Source: Tetrastigma voinierianum (lineage: Eukaryota; Streptophyta; Magnoliopsida; Vitales; Vitaceae). Taken from it: a DNA stretch of 64,000 bases. The notes below the pieces were generated by a model. That model had not been told where the DNA came from and did no database searches. It worked only from the letters and a program-made list of their open reading frames with translations. The stretch spans positions 1 to 64,000 of the forward strand of contig JAEQBH010009513.1 of the NCBI GenBank assembly GCA_016808115.1, in the 5' to 3' direction. This document shows positions 48,806 to 59,886 of this stretch, piece by piece; the first letter of the stretch is position 1; the number at the start of each line of letters is the position of its first letter. The translations under genes and the position numbers were made by a program.

Positions 48806-50161
48806 TGTGACACCCCTTATCGGGGTCGGAACGTTAGCAGATCAACTTTGAGGCTACAGTGGATATCGAGATTGTCGATATCACACACTCATTTGTCGCA
48901 TATATTCAGACACATTCTTGCATATTTAATTCACAAATATACAAAAATATATGATAGACTATTTAATCAATAGTCCATTTAACAGTCCTTTTATACAACA
49001 AAAAGGTATACATGTTATGCTCGAATATAATACATGACAAAAACAAAACAAAACAAAGCCTTATTCGAATCTCATCCCGCATGCGGTCCCATATGAGGGT
49101 CAAACGCCTGCACCGGACCTATACCTGAAAGGGGGTCCCATGATTGGGTGAGCAAAGCCCAGTAGAGAATGACTCCTACAAGGGCTACTCCCCATCTAAG
49201 TGCACATGCAATAGTCGCACAACAAACACACATCCAAGTAAAATGTCTACATGAATGTCGTATGTCATGCATGAAATGTCATCATGCCCATATCTCGAGT
49301 CACTCACCGACTCCCTCACACATGCATATGCCAAGTGTGAAAACCGTCACTGGTATTACCAATGATCCATGTATCGAGCCCTCATCGGCTCCGGTACCCG
49401 TCGAGTGCGATAAACGGCTTGATCCCGTCGATCGAGAAACTACGTCACCTGACACGAAGTTCATGCTTGTCGTATGACCGTTTGTCTTCTTTAGTGCAGA
49501 ACTTTCGGATCCTCGGGTCTCTTACACCCATGTTCTAGGCTTTCCACCCGAGGGGGTTAACGGTCCCCTTCTTGCTCCGCCCAACACCCCTTATTTATAT
49601 TTCTTTTTATGCTTTAAAATCATGAGTCATTTATTGGACGTCGTCCAAAGTACGAGCTCACTACCCATTCATAAACAATGATGTTGGGTGACCACACCCA
49701 TGCACACACACCTAACACAATGTGATGTCCTATGCATATGAAATGCTAATGCCCCAGATGTTCTCATGTTACATGTATGATATACACTACATGGAACATT
49801 CTACTGGATCATACTTCATTCCAAGTACCATGTAAACATATATAATTCACATCCATTATATTAATACATTTAGATACACATTTATTAACATATCTTACAC
49901 ATATTCAACATGTAATTAAATTGCTAGCAATAACACACAAAAACCCTTCACATAAAACAGCCATTCCCGTCCATAATTCCGACCATACTCAGCCTTAAAA
50001 AAAATCTAGACTTAGTCCATAAATTTTAGTCTTTGTTTTAACGGCTAAAAATTTAACCCTAAACTCAATGTGTCCCCGAAAAAAAGTTCACTATAAAATC
50101 CATACTTGATCGAAGCCGGTCTGGGCCCGATCACCCATAACTCTGAGTAGCCCCAACACCG

Positions 50162-50218
<57 letters not shown>

Positions 50219-51305
50219 AATTTTATCAATTTTACTGGTTTCGGATAGCAGCCCCGGAATCAAAACCAATATCAAAACTCGTCATGCACGGTCCGAAAAT
50301 CGACCACAACAAAGTCCAACATGCATTTTCTAGCAGTCCTGAACCAAAACCGGCCAAGATACCGACCTTCAAAACTTGGTCCCGGACATTCAAAAATAGT
50401 CTCATAAGAGTGAAAACTTAGTTACGTAAATGGAGTTTAACCCACGGCCCATTCTGGCTCTTAAATGAGAAGGAACCGAGTAGGAGAAACCCCTACCTCT
50501 TGGGCGTGGCTGCCGAATCCTTCCGTTCTTGGTACCTTCTAGTAACTCTGGTCGAGTAAACCAACCTTACTTCTTGGGCTCACCCAGAACTCAGGCCACG
50601 TGGAGTGCAAGTAAAAATAATTGGACAACTTTGTTTTTTTTTTTCCTTTTTTTCTCTCTCTCCCTTATCTATCTCTCTCCTCTCCTCAAGCTCACTCTCC
50701 TCACTGCCCATTTTTCCTCCCTTGTTTGTTTCCGTTCTCTTCTTTGTTCCATCATCCTCTCCTTTTTATTTCTTTTCCAATTTCTCCTTTCCCATTTTCT
50801 CTTCTTTCACTTATTCTTCGTTCTTTTTCCTATTCTACTTCTCTTCTCATTTTCTCCTCCTTTTCGTTTGGACCCTCACCACCATAAGATCAAGTGGGGG
50901 AAACTTCCCCACTTCACTTCTTAGTCATTTGGCCTTACCATGATTTTCTCATATTTTCCTTTATTTTCTTTATTCCATCATATAAGATGTGGCTAAATAT
51001 AAGCCATGCATTTCGTTTGGACCACATGTGTTTTTCCATGTGTCACTCCATTGGGTTGCCACATGACATCACATGATCATGCTATGTGTCACCCGATCAC
51101 TTAATAACACCAAGCGTGAAATTTAGATTGTATCGAATCAGTGAAATTCGGTAGGTAAATTTAGATTTCACGAGACAATTCCAATGGTGAAGTCTATTTT
51201 GTCATTTGAGATCTAGAAAATTTCCAGGTTTTAGCATATACTATTATGGCCAAATTACCGTTTTACCGTTTTTCAGAAAAAAATGAAATTTTCCTGGGTT
51301 TTACA
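48806..51305 (-). mobile_element. Solo LTR in SD1 copy 2
   Basis: The minus-strand LTR is 2,500 bp. The plus strand reads TGTGACACCCC at its left end and CTGGGTTTTACA at its right end. A perfect target duplication TAATG is at 48801-48805 and 51306-51310, identical to copy 1. It carries a long AT dinucleotide run (50164-50213) that is only ~10 bases in copy 1. Frames at 50529-51076 run through a pyrimidine tract and are not genes. Confidence 0.87.
50164..50213. repeat. AT dinucleotide microsatellite
   Basis: This is a pure AT run of about 50 bases inside the SD1 copy 2 solo LTR. The equivalent position in copy 1 (3267-3276) has only about 10 bases, so the expansion happened after the duplication or reflects assembly error. 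Confidence 0.9.
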
Positions 51306-52245
51306 TAATGAGTGACACATTATAAATGATACAAACTAACATATGATAATATAATTATTAAATAAACATTATGTTATGATAAATCAATAATTAATGATGT
51401 TTACAATATAAAATACTTAAACATACAAATTGTATAAAAATGTTATAATTTTACAAAAATCATAATCAAAGGTGTCTAATATAAGAAAGAAAAACTTAGT
51501 AGCTAAGATTTCATAAATATGACAAATATCAAGGACTTTCTATACACCAAGATATTAAAAAATTATTAACATACAAGACATATTACTATAATTAGAATCT
51601 AAGTGTAACGTTTCTCATATGATTAGTTTTATTTATATTACGAGAATTCTACCTCAAAATATCATAAATGTCAGTTTGTATTACATTAACATTAGTATCT
51701 ATAATGTACAATTCAGATAAATAATTACTAAAAATAAGCCTTAGAATGAATGGTCTTTAGTAAGTAAATAATAATGTAGTTTTTCTTATATGTCATTATA
51801 TCATGTCATTTATAAATATTACGTAATAGGTAATCCATTACCTATAGGTTGAAAACTTAGTAGACATAAAAGTTCAACCTTCATATTTGCTACAAGTTAA
51901 ATGTGGGAAGGTTCATTCACTTAATTTATCTTTCTCTTTAATTCTCTAAAATATCATAACATATTCAAATAAACTGAAATCTAAATCACGTACCAAATTG
52001 GAACTTTTATATAATTAATGGAGTCGGATCTTCCCTACGAAGTAGTTTGAGAAGAAAAGAAAGTGGGAAGGAAAATATAAACCTATGGTGAGGAAGATAT
52101 TGCAATTCACATTTTTATCTCGTAAGTAAATCTTAAAAAACACAATCATGTATTTGTTTGTTTACTATCATAATACACTATTCTATAAAAAAAATGTTCT
52201 AACTTCATCCTCACACAAATTCTTGAACAAACCATATATCAATGT

Positions 52246-54462
52246 TGTAAAACCTGGGAAAATTTGTAATTTTCAAGAAAAAAATGGTAAAAAAAAAATA
52301 ATAATAATAATAATTGTCAGAGTGGTTCAGGAAAGCTTAGAAAATTCTCTAGATCTCATATGAAGAAACGGACTGCGCCCTTAAATTCGTCTCGCGAAAT
52401 TTAGTGACCCAGAAAAGTTTCGTCGAATTTTGAGACAAGCGGAATATTTTAAGATTTTCTGGGTGATAAGCTATCAGTGACTTCAGGGACGAGATTTTTA
52501 CCAAAATCTCAGAAGTCAAGAAATGGCTTGGGCTAAGTTCATTTAAAAGAAATAAATTGTTTCGTGGCAAAAAACGGACCCGAATGAAGTAATATGAACC
52601 ACGTATCCAAAATAATAATAATAATAATAACAACAATAATAATTTAAAAAAAGGATAAAGTAAAAAGGAGGGAGTTTTTATTTTTTTTAATTTTTCTTCT
52701 CTTCGCTTCTTTCTCAAATTTACGGAAATCGGATCGTAGGTTTTCGTCGGAGCAGAAGGCAAAGTTGATCTACGCGACGAGATCTAATCGTGGATACCAA
52801 AATCTTGGAGTTTCGTCAAACTCCACGAGGTAGGGAATTTTCCTACTTGTGTTATTTCCATCCTAAAGGTCATTTAATGGCTTGGGATTTTCTTAGAGGC
52901 CGTAAATTTAAGTCCTAAATTTTTTGGACTGAGTGTAAAATTTTTTAGAATTTTCGGAATTGTTTTGAGACCCGATCCAGGGCTAAATTACAGAGGCCCC
53001 ATTTATGGCGGTCTCGAGATTTGGATAAGAGGTTTGGTTTTGATCCCGAGACTGATGTCTTCGGGTTTTGTGGTGTGTTTTGGTATCACAGAAATTCTGT
53101 GACGAACCGTGAAGGGACTAAGAGGTGCCCTTTTGTATATGGGTCCGAGATTTAGGTCATTTTGTGTGTTATTGCTTGATCGAATAATATGCAGTGTGAA
53201 GAATATCATGTTAATATTTGTTTGTTGATGTATTAACATGGATTGCATGGATGTAAATTATATGTAAAAATTATAATTATCCATGGTGTATTAATGTTCA
53301 TGTAGCACTCATATATATACATGTAACATGAAGGAAAGGTGTGGCATCATGCATTTCCTTATGCACGGTCACATCGTGTGGTCGGGTGTGGGTGCATGGT
53401 GTGAGTATTCACCGATTGGTGGTGAATGGGTTGAAGCTCGGAAAATGGGACAAAGTCAAGGTTGAACTCACGGATGTGTAAATTGATCAAAATGATAAAT
53501 TACATGTTTTGGGCGGAGCAAGTTGAGGAAGATCCCCCATCCCCCCAGGGTGAAAGACCCAAATGTTATTCACGGTTAGACATGATTCTTGGCGATGTAA
53601 GTTCGTGAAAATGTTGGAAAGGCATGCGGCGTCCTGCGGTGAAAACCCGAAAAATCCGTGGCCCACAAAAGAAAAGAAAATCATGATTTGATAAATTAAA
53701 GATTGGAGGGTTGTCCAATGGGTTGAGTGGTGGGTTAAACAGGTAGTGGTTTTTCACACTTGGCATTCGGGTGTGAGAAGTCGATTGGGACTCAAGTTGG
53801 CAGAGCATGAGGGTGCACCTCATGCATGACACAAGGCTCATTTCATATAATATTTCATAGAATTGTATGAAATGTGATTGATGTTCATTATGTCATTGCA
53901 TGTGCATTTTAGGTGGGGGAGTAACCCTTGCACCAGGAATTATCACTGCGGGCTTTGCTCACCCCGTCGTCGGACCCCCTTTCAGGTACAGGTCTAGTGC
54001 AGGTCGCTGACCCGCATATGGGATGAGAGTCGGATATAGTTCATGTATACCTTTTTGTTGTATAAAAGGGCGTAAATGGTATTGATTAAATGGTCTATCA
54101 TATTTTGTATATTTGTGAATTCAATATGCCAGAATATGTCTCCAATATATTAAGGACAAATGTTAGAGGCCGGGATTGAGAAGAAAGCTGGATTGTGGCT
54201 TTTGTATATATATTTTGTAAATATATATGGGTTGTATTTATTTGTATAAGAGTGATGGAATTTAAACTCTTATGGAACACTGTTATACAAGTTGTATGTT
54301 GGGTAGAGCTTCCCGAACAAAGGAGACTCTACTCGATTTTTTTATGGAAATATGGATCCCGATAAATGGGACACAACCATGTGGTATTGGGTAACCTGAA
54401 ATCCATAGGAATTCCACAGGTTGACGGGTTGTCAACGGGACCCCCGGATTAGGGGTGTCATA
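52246..54462 (+). repeat. 5' LTR of the non-autonomous element
   Basis: The 2,217 bp LTR begins TGTAAAACCTGGG and ends GGGGTGTCATA. AAT triplet runs lie at about 52297-52312 and 52609-52640. It ends with GTTGAC-GGGTT-GTCAAC (about 54421-54437) close to its 3' edge. Confidence 0.82.
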
Positions 54463-54880
54463 GCTTGAGTATCTTGAGCTAAGGTAAGCGTTTATGGGAG
54501 CTCGATTAGATTGTGTCCTATAAGTATGGTCCACGATACTAGCTTCACAACGTAATTATCGAGCATAGGTTTGCGATTACCAGGGCCTGAAAGGGCATAG
54601 TTTTGATACCAGCTTCACAAGTTGGTATCAGAGCTAAGGTATACGATTACCTGTAGCGTGTTGGGCATGGGCCTTGGATATGGAGTTATAGTGTAGTGCC
54701 TGGTTATGATTACTTGGCGCTTGATGTTTGATACCAGCTTCAGGGCTTGGTGTTAGAGCATAGGTACACGAGTACCTAGGGCTTAAGGGACATGGGTTTA
54801 GGCCACGGCTATTGCAATGAAATTGACACCAGCGTTATAGCTTGGTCTCGGAGCTTAGGTGCAGGGATACCTAGGAGTTC
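54463..54880 (+). repeat. Tandem array of primer-binding-site leader units
   Basis: Directly after the 5' LTR, a unit of the form ATACCAGCTTCA..GCTTGGTATCAGAGCTTAGGTA.ACGATTACCTAGGG occurs about five times in decayed copies. They start near 54463, 54537, 54606, 54731 and 54826. The copy at about 54622-54633 carries the only exact TGGTATCAGAGC; the LTR-adjacent one reads TTGAGTATCTTGAGC. The repeats are spaced about 70-125 bases apart. Confidence 0.7.
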
Positions 54881-55306
54881 ATGGGACGAGTTTAGACCAC
54901 TACATGAATGGTGTGTTTCATGTTGTGTTTGGATATGTGTTCCATGTTTGTGATTGCGTGATTGTGGTAATTTACACATTGGTGGAAGCCATATACACGG
55001 TATGATGTATATAGGAGCTGTGTGATTGTGTGGTTATTGTGCGGGTAATTTATATGCATGGTATAATGCATATAGGAAAAAGTGGAATGCTAAGGTTAGG
55101 AACCATAACCTTAGGGGTTTGGAAAATGGAATGAACTGGAAAGTGTTGAATTTTATTGAAAAAAAAAGGAGTGGTTGGCAATTAGCACCACTTAGGTGAT
55201 GAACGGGTCAGTTCATGGATTGTCAAGTCTATTAGTAATTGGCGTGTGCATTACTAGTTAGACTGAAGTGAATTTACATAGAGTTGTTGCCATTTGACAT
55301 GCGTAG

Positions 55307-55411
55307 ATGGCAAGTCGAGGGCGAAGACGTAGAGATCGTCCACAAAGTGCCAGACATGCACCACCCGTTGACATGGATGAGTTCACAGCCCATCGGGTTG
55401 TCGTGGTGTGA
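55307..55411 (+). pseudogene. gag stub of the non-autonomous element
   Basis: A start codon after TTTGACATGCGTAG opens a 34-codon frame beginning MASRGRRRRDRPQ, matching the gag start of the gypsy elements at 31377 (minus) and 16307. It stops with TGA at 55409-55411. The sequence then passes to what in full elements lies just before the polypurine tract, so everything from capsid to chromodomain has been deleted. Confidence 0.65.
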
Positions 55412-55510
55412 CAGGCGGGTTATCATACAGGCATGGTCTTGGAGTTGTATAAGGTAGCATATGCATGTGGTAGTCACGTATGTGTGTGAATTCCCGAGAC
55501 GAAATTCTTT

Positions 55511-55525
55511 TAAGGAGAAGAATGT
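55511..55525 (+). other. Polypurine tract
   Basis: TTTTAAGGAGAAGAA sits immediately before the 3' LTR start, after GAGACGAAATTC, as in the full-length element at 20788-20799. Confidence 0.8.
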
Positions 55526-55889
55526 AAAACGGGAAAATTTGTAATTTTCAAGAAAAAAAATGGTAAAATAATAATAATAATAATTGTCGCAATAGTTCGG
55601 GAAGCAGAAAATTCTCTAGAGCTCGGATGAAGAAATGGACTACGCCGTTAAATTCGTCTCGCGAAATTTAGTGACCTAGAAAAGTTTCGTCGAATTATGA
55701 GACAAGCATAATATTTTACGATTTTCTGGGTGATAAGATGTCAGTGACTTCAAAGACGAGATTTTTACGAAAATCTCAGAAGTCAGGATATGGCTTCGGC
55801 TAAGTTCATTTAAAATAAAGTGGCGAAAGAAATAAATTGTTTCGGGGCAAAAATGGACTCGAATGAAGTAATATGAACCATGTATCCAA

Positions 55890-55926
<37 letters not shown>

Positions 55927-56605
55927 AAAAGAATAAAGTAAAAAATGAGGTGGGGGAAACAACAGAGAGAGGGAGAGTGTCTAAAGAGGGAGATTTTATT
56001 TTTTGTTAATTTTTCTACTCTTCGCTTCTTTCTTAGACCTATGGAAATCGGAGCAGAAGGCAAAGTTGATTCACGCGACGAGAGTTACGCGTGGACACCA
56101 AAATCTTGGAGTTTCGTCAAACTCCACAAGGTGAAATTTTTCCTACTTGTATTTATTTAACTGGGTCATTTTTAATGGCTTAGGATTTTCTTAGAGCCGT
56201 GAGGCCGTAAATTTAACTCTAATTTTTTTGGGTGAGTGTAAGAATTTTTTTTTGGAATTTTAGGACTATTTTTGGACATAATCAGGGCTGAATTTTGAGG
56301 CTTGTTTTTTAAAATGGAGTCTCGGCCCGGATAGAGTTTAGTTTTTGATGCTGAGGACTAATATCTTGGCGGGTTTTGTGGTGTGTTTGGTATCCACATA
56401 AATTTTTGTGTGACAGTGAAGGGACAGAGGGTGCCACATTGTATATGGGTCGAGATTTAGGCCATTTTTGTGTTATTAGCGATCGAATAATATGCGGTGT
56501 GAAGAATATCATGTTAATATTAGCTTGTTGATGTATCTTATGGATTGCATGGATGTAGTTATATGTAAAGTACATTATCCATGGTGTATTAATGTTCATG
56601 TAGCA

Positions 56606-56645
<40 letters not shown>

Positions 56646-57518
56646 CATGTAACATGAAGGAAAATGCATTAGCATCATGCAATTCATATGCACGGTCACA
56701 TTGCGTGGAGTCGGGTGTGGGTGCATAATTATTGGTATTTGGGGTGTTAGTGAATGGGTCGTGAGCTCGGAAAATGGGACAAAGTCCAAGGTTGAGACTC
56801 ACGAATGTGTAAATTGATCAAAATGATAAATTAAATGTTTTGGGCGGAGCAAGTTGGGGTAGATCCCCCAAGGTGAAAGACCCAAATGTTATTCACGGTT
56901 AGACATGATTCCCGGCGATGTAAGTTCACGAAAATGTTGGAAAGGCATACGGCGTTCTGCGGTGAAAGCGAAAATGTGCTTCTGAGAAAAAGAAAATCAT
57001 GATTTGATAAATTAAAGGTGGAGGGTTGTCAATGGGTTGAGTCATTGGGTTAAACACGATGGCCCGGTTTCACACTTGGCATTCCAGGTGTGAGGGAGTC
57101 GGTTGGGACTCGGGTTTTGAGCATGAGGGGTCGCATCTCGTGTATGACACGGAACATTTCATATAATATTGCGCCGTTGTATGAAATATGATTGATGTTT
57201 CACATTGTGCATTGCATGTGCATTTTAGGTGGGGAGTAACCCTTGTAGGAGATTATCAATACTGGGCTTTGCTCACCCCGTCGTCGGACCCCCTTTCAGG
57301 TACAGGTCCAGTGTAGGTGGCTGACCCGCATATGGGATGAGAGCCGAATATAGTTCATGTATACCTTTTTGTTGTATAAAATTTGTAAATGGGTATTGAT
57401 TAAATAGTCTATCATATATTTTGTATATTTGTGAATTAAATATGCAGAATATGTCTCGATATATTGAGACAAATGTTAGAAGAAATTTGGGGATTGAGAA
57501 AAGTCGGATTGTGGCTTT

Positions 57519-57592
<74 letters not shown>

Positions 57593-57812
57593 ATATATAT
57601 ATTCATAAATATATGGAGGGTTTATTTATTTGTATAAATAAATACGGGTTGTATGTTAGGTAGAGCTTCAGAGACAAAGGAGATTACGCGCAGATTTTGT
57701 GGAAATATGGATCAGATAAATGGGATACAACATGTGGTAGGGTGGCTTGAGAAATCACGGGAATTATGGGTTGACGGGTGTCAGCCCGGGACCCCAGATT
57801 TGGGGTGTCACA
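55526..57812 (+). repeat. 3' LTR of the non-autonomous element
   Basis: The 2,287 bp LTR is homologous to 52246-54462 and ends GGGGTGTCACA. Two AT dinucleotide runs (56609-56639 and 57521-57602) are short in the 5' LTR, and an AAT run lies at 55890-55920. Apparent frames through the AT runs are artefacts. Confidence 0.82.
57521..57602. repeat. AT dinucleotide microsatellite
   Basis: This ~80-base AT run with one interruption lies in the 3' LTR of the non-autonomous element. The 5' LTR has only short AT runs at the matching place (about 54205-54230). Confidence 0.9.
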
Positions 57813-57817
57813 GATGT

Positions 57818-58412
57818 AGTCAATTGAACATCATATTTCTTGGAGATCTACTTTATGAGCACTTAAATTGTAGTATGGAGAAATCTCTAGAGTATATGAC
57901 TTCCACATCAAGTATACTATGTTGATTTTACTTTTTGGGTTGTAAATTTTTAATTTGAACAATTGTTGAAACAGAAGGCTATTCATTATTTTTCCCGTTA
58001 GTAATACTTTCTCACCAATAATAATAAGAAGGAAATTATAGCTAAGATTAGCAAATGTATGAACTTAGAAATTTGAAGCATAATCACTAACAAGTAATTA
58101 TAGACATTTAAAAAGAAGGAAGAGAAAGAAAGAACAAAAGTTTCAACGGTGGATAGTTAGCAAAGAGCCTAAGAGAGGACTTTGTATTACTCTAAAGGAA
58201 AGGACAAAACCAAATTATATTTTCAAAACATTGAAGGTTCAAATTCATGAAGAAATATACAATTCAAGGGATGAGGTGCACAAATGCCCCTAGTTTTGCG
58301 TGTATGTCCCACTTTGCCCTTGAACTTTTTTTGTTCCTAAGATACCCCTAACATTTACTTATGTAGTCAACCATGTGCATCACATTAAAAAAGTCATAAT
58401 CAGGTTGGAAAG
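57818..58412. other. Non-coding spacer, diverged relative of the SD2 left flank
   Basis: No gene is seen. The part at about 58020-58260 shares ordered words with 61330-61510 (GCTAAG, AATTTGAA, ACAAAGTTTCAA, TTTTATTAC, AAAGGACAA, TTTTCAAAAC), as if it were an older copy of the same sequence. About 58270-58400 has the wording AAATGCCCCTAGTTTTGCG, which recalls plant MITE ends, but no partner inverted repeat was found. Confidence 0.4.
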
Positions 58413-59886
58413 GGTAAAACCTGAGAAAAAAAATCGAATTTTTCTAAAAAATGGCAAAACAATAAATTGCAAGAATAGTATAGGTTGAAAACCTGAAAAT
58501 TTTCTAGATCTCAGATAATGAAATAAAACTCACCGTTTGATTCATCTCACAAAATCTATTTACCCAAACGATTTTTTTCGAATTTTGAGATAGTCGGATT
58601 TTCACGTTTTTCGGGGTAATGGGTGTCCAGTGACTTCTAGGGTATGAGATTGTTTATGAAAATCTCGGAAGTTAGGAAATGACTTGAGTCAAGTTCATGG
58701 GATATAATTTGAACTTGAACGGAGACGAAATAAATCGCTTCATGCCATAATCGAGACCTAAATGAGAGATTGGACCGTGTACGGCGTGGGCCACACATCC
58801 AACAAACTTAAGTTTGGACAAAAGAGGAATTAGGGTTAGAAGAGCCCATTTTTCCTGGTTTGACAAAGAGAGAGAGGAAAGGAGAGAAAGAGGAGAGCCA
58901 AGGCTTCCTCCCAAGATCTTCGGAGTTCCGTTGGTTGGTTTTCGTCGGGCCAAGAACGAAAGTTCATCACATCGACAGGGTATGTGTGGGTACCTACGAA
59001 GGGAATTTACGTTGAAGATCCAAGAGGAGATTTTGAGAAATAAAAGTTGTAAGTTTGGGACTTCAGCCTGCCGAGTGTATCACTACTAAATTAAGGGATT
59101 CTTACTACCTTGCCACTTTCCATATTTGGACCGAGAAAGGGTTTTTCGTTTGAGGCCTGTTGTGAAGAAAAATAGGGTTTCGAGGTTATGCTCGATGTTT
59201 CTTCTTTAAATGAAGGAGGCTCCGCCTAGGCAGAGAGTGCGCCTGGGTTTGGGCATGCACACCTAGGCGAACCCGAGGACAATGAAGATGGACTTTCTGG
59301 TTTGCCTAGGCAAACCACTTCGCCTAGGCTAAGGTAGGCTACGCCTAGGAGAGCCTACTACTATTCGAGGCCTGTTCTTGTGGCCATTTTGGGGTCGGCC
59401 TCGTGGCCCGGTTTGTGATTGTTGTGGCTTACTTCGAGGTCTATTGTGTGACTTGTTTGAGTGTGTCATTTCTTGACTAAGAGTGACATTTTTAGATGTC
59501 AATATGGGTGCTCTAACATGTTTACATGTGATGAGTTGGTGTGTGAAATGGCCATGACATGGCTTGATTGTGAGTGTGCCACTGCCCATTAATGTGTTGA
59601 CCCTATTTGGATGTCAATATAGTACTCAACCTATTGACATGTGATGAATTGTTATGTGCAGCTGGCTATTGCATGCCCTTTATATGGGTGTGTGTTTGGA
59701 TCATAGAATAAGCATGTTGAATGTAAATGTTAATATATCAGCCTTGATATATGACATGAATGAAATGGCGTATGGAAGTCATATCGAGGTGATGTGATTT
59801 CCATGACGGTAAGTGGTGTGGATTGTGTGGCATTCGTTATGCATGTGACATGACATAACATTCAATGGTATATTGCATTGCATATG
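58413..59886 (+). repeat. Truncated LTR portion of LTR-copia chimera, copy C
   Basis: This is the most complete of the three copies on the left, with a recognisable LTR start (GGGTAAAACCTGAG at 58412-58425). It proceeds as a gypsy-type LTR for about 1.5 kb and stops mid-LTR at the GCATATGCAAATGGAC junction with copia. A cluster of five CCTAGG sites lies at 59222-59350, including the perfect 18-bp palindrome GGTTTGCCTAGGCAAACC at 59299-59316. Confidence 0.75.

Larger units (their letters stand above)
46919..52240. repeat. Segmental duplication SD1, copy 2
   Basis: It is the same order as 1-5237: gene end, AT-rich part, SINE, minus-strand solo LTR, AT-rich part. Small indels are frequent, but no large rearrangement separates the copies. 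The block ends at AACCATATATCAATGT, the target of the small LTR element at 52246. No gene is recognised in 46936-48145, 48306-48800 or 51311-52240. Confidence 0.85.
52246..57812 (+). mobile_element. Non-autonomous LTR retrotransposon (large LTRs, small interior)
   Basis: Two LTRs (52246-54462 and 55526-57812) flank about 1,063 bases of interior. Flanking 5-mers AATGT (52241-52245) and GATGT (57813-57817) differ by one base and fit a decayed target duplication. The interior has a primer-site region that is tandemly repeated, a short gag stub and a polypurine tract, but no pol at all. This is the build of a large-LTR deletion derivative that would depend on proteins from a related chromovirus, probably of the same LTR superfamily as 6904-22622. 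That dependence is inference. Confidence 0.83.

Noticed and set aside
57421..57663. An open frame rich in Tyr-Ile repeats
   Set aside because: It is simply the translation of an AT dinucleotide microsatellite in an LTR.
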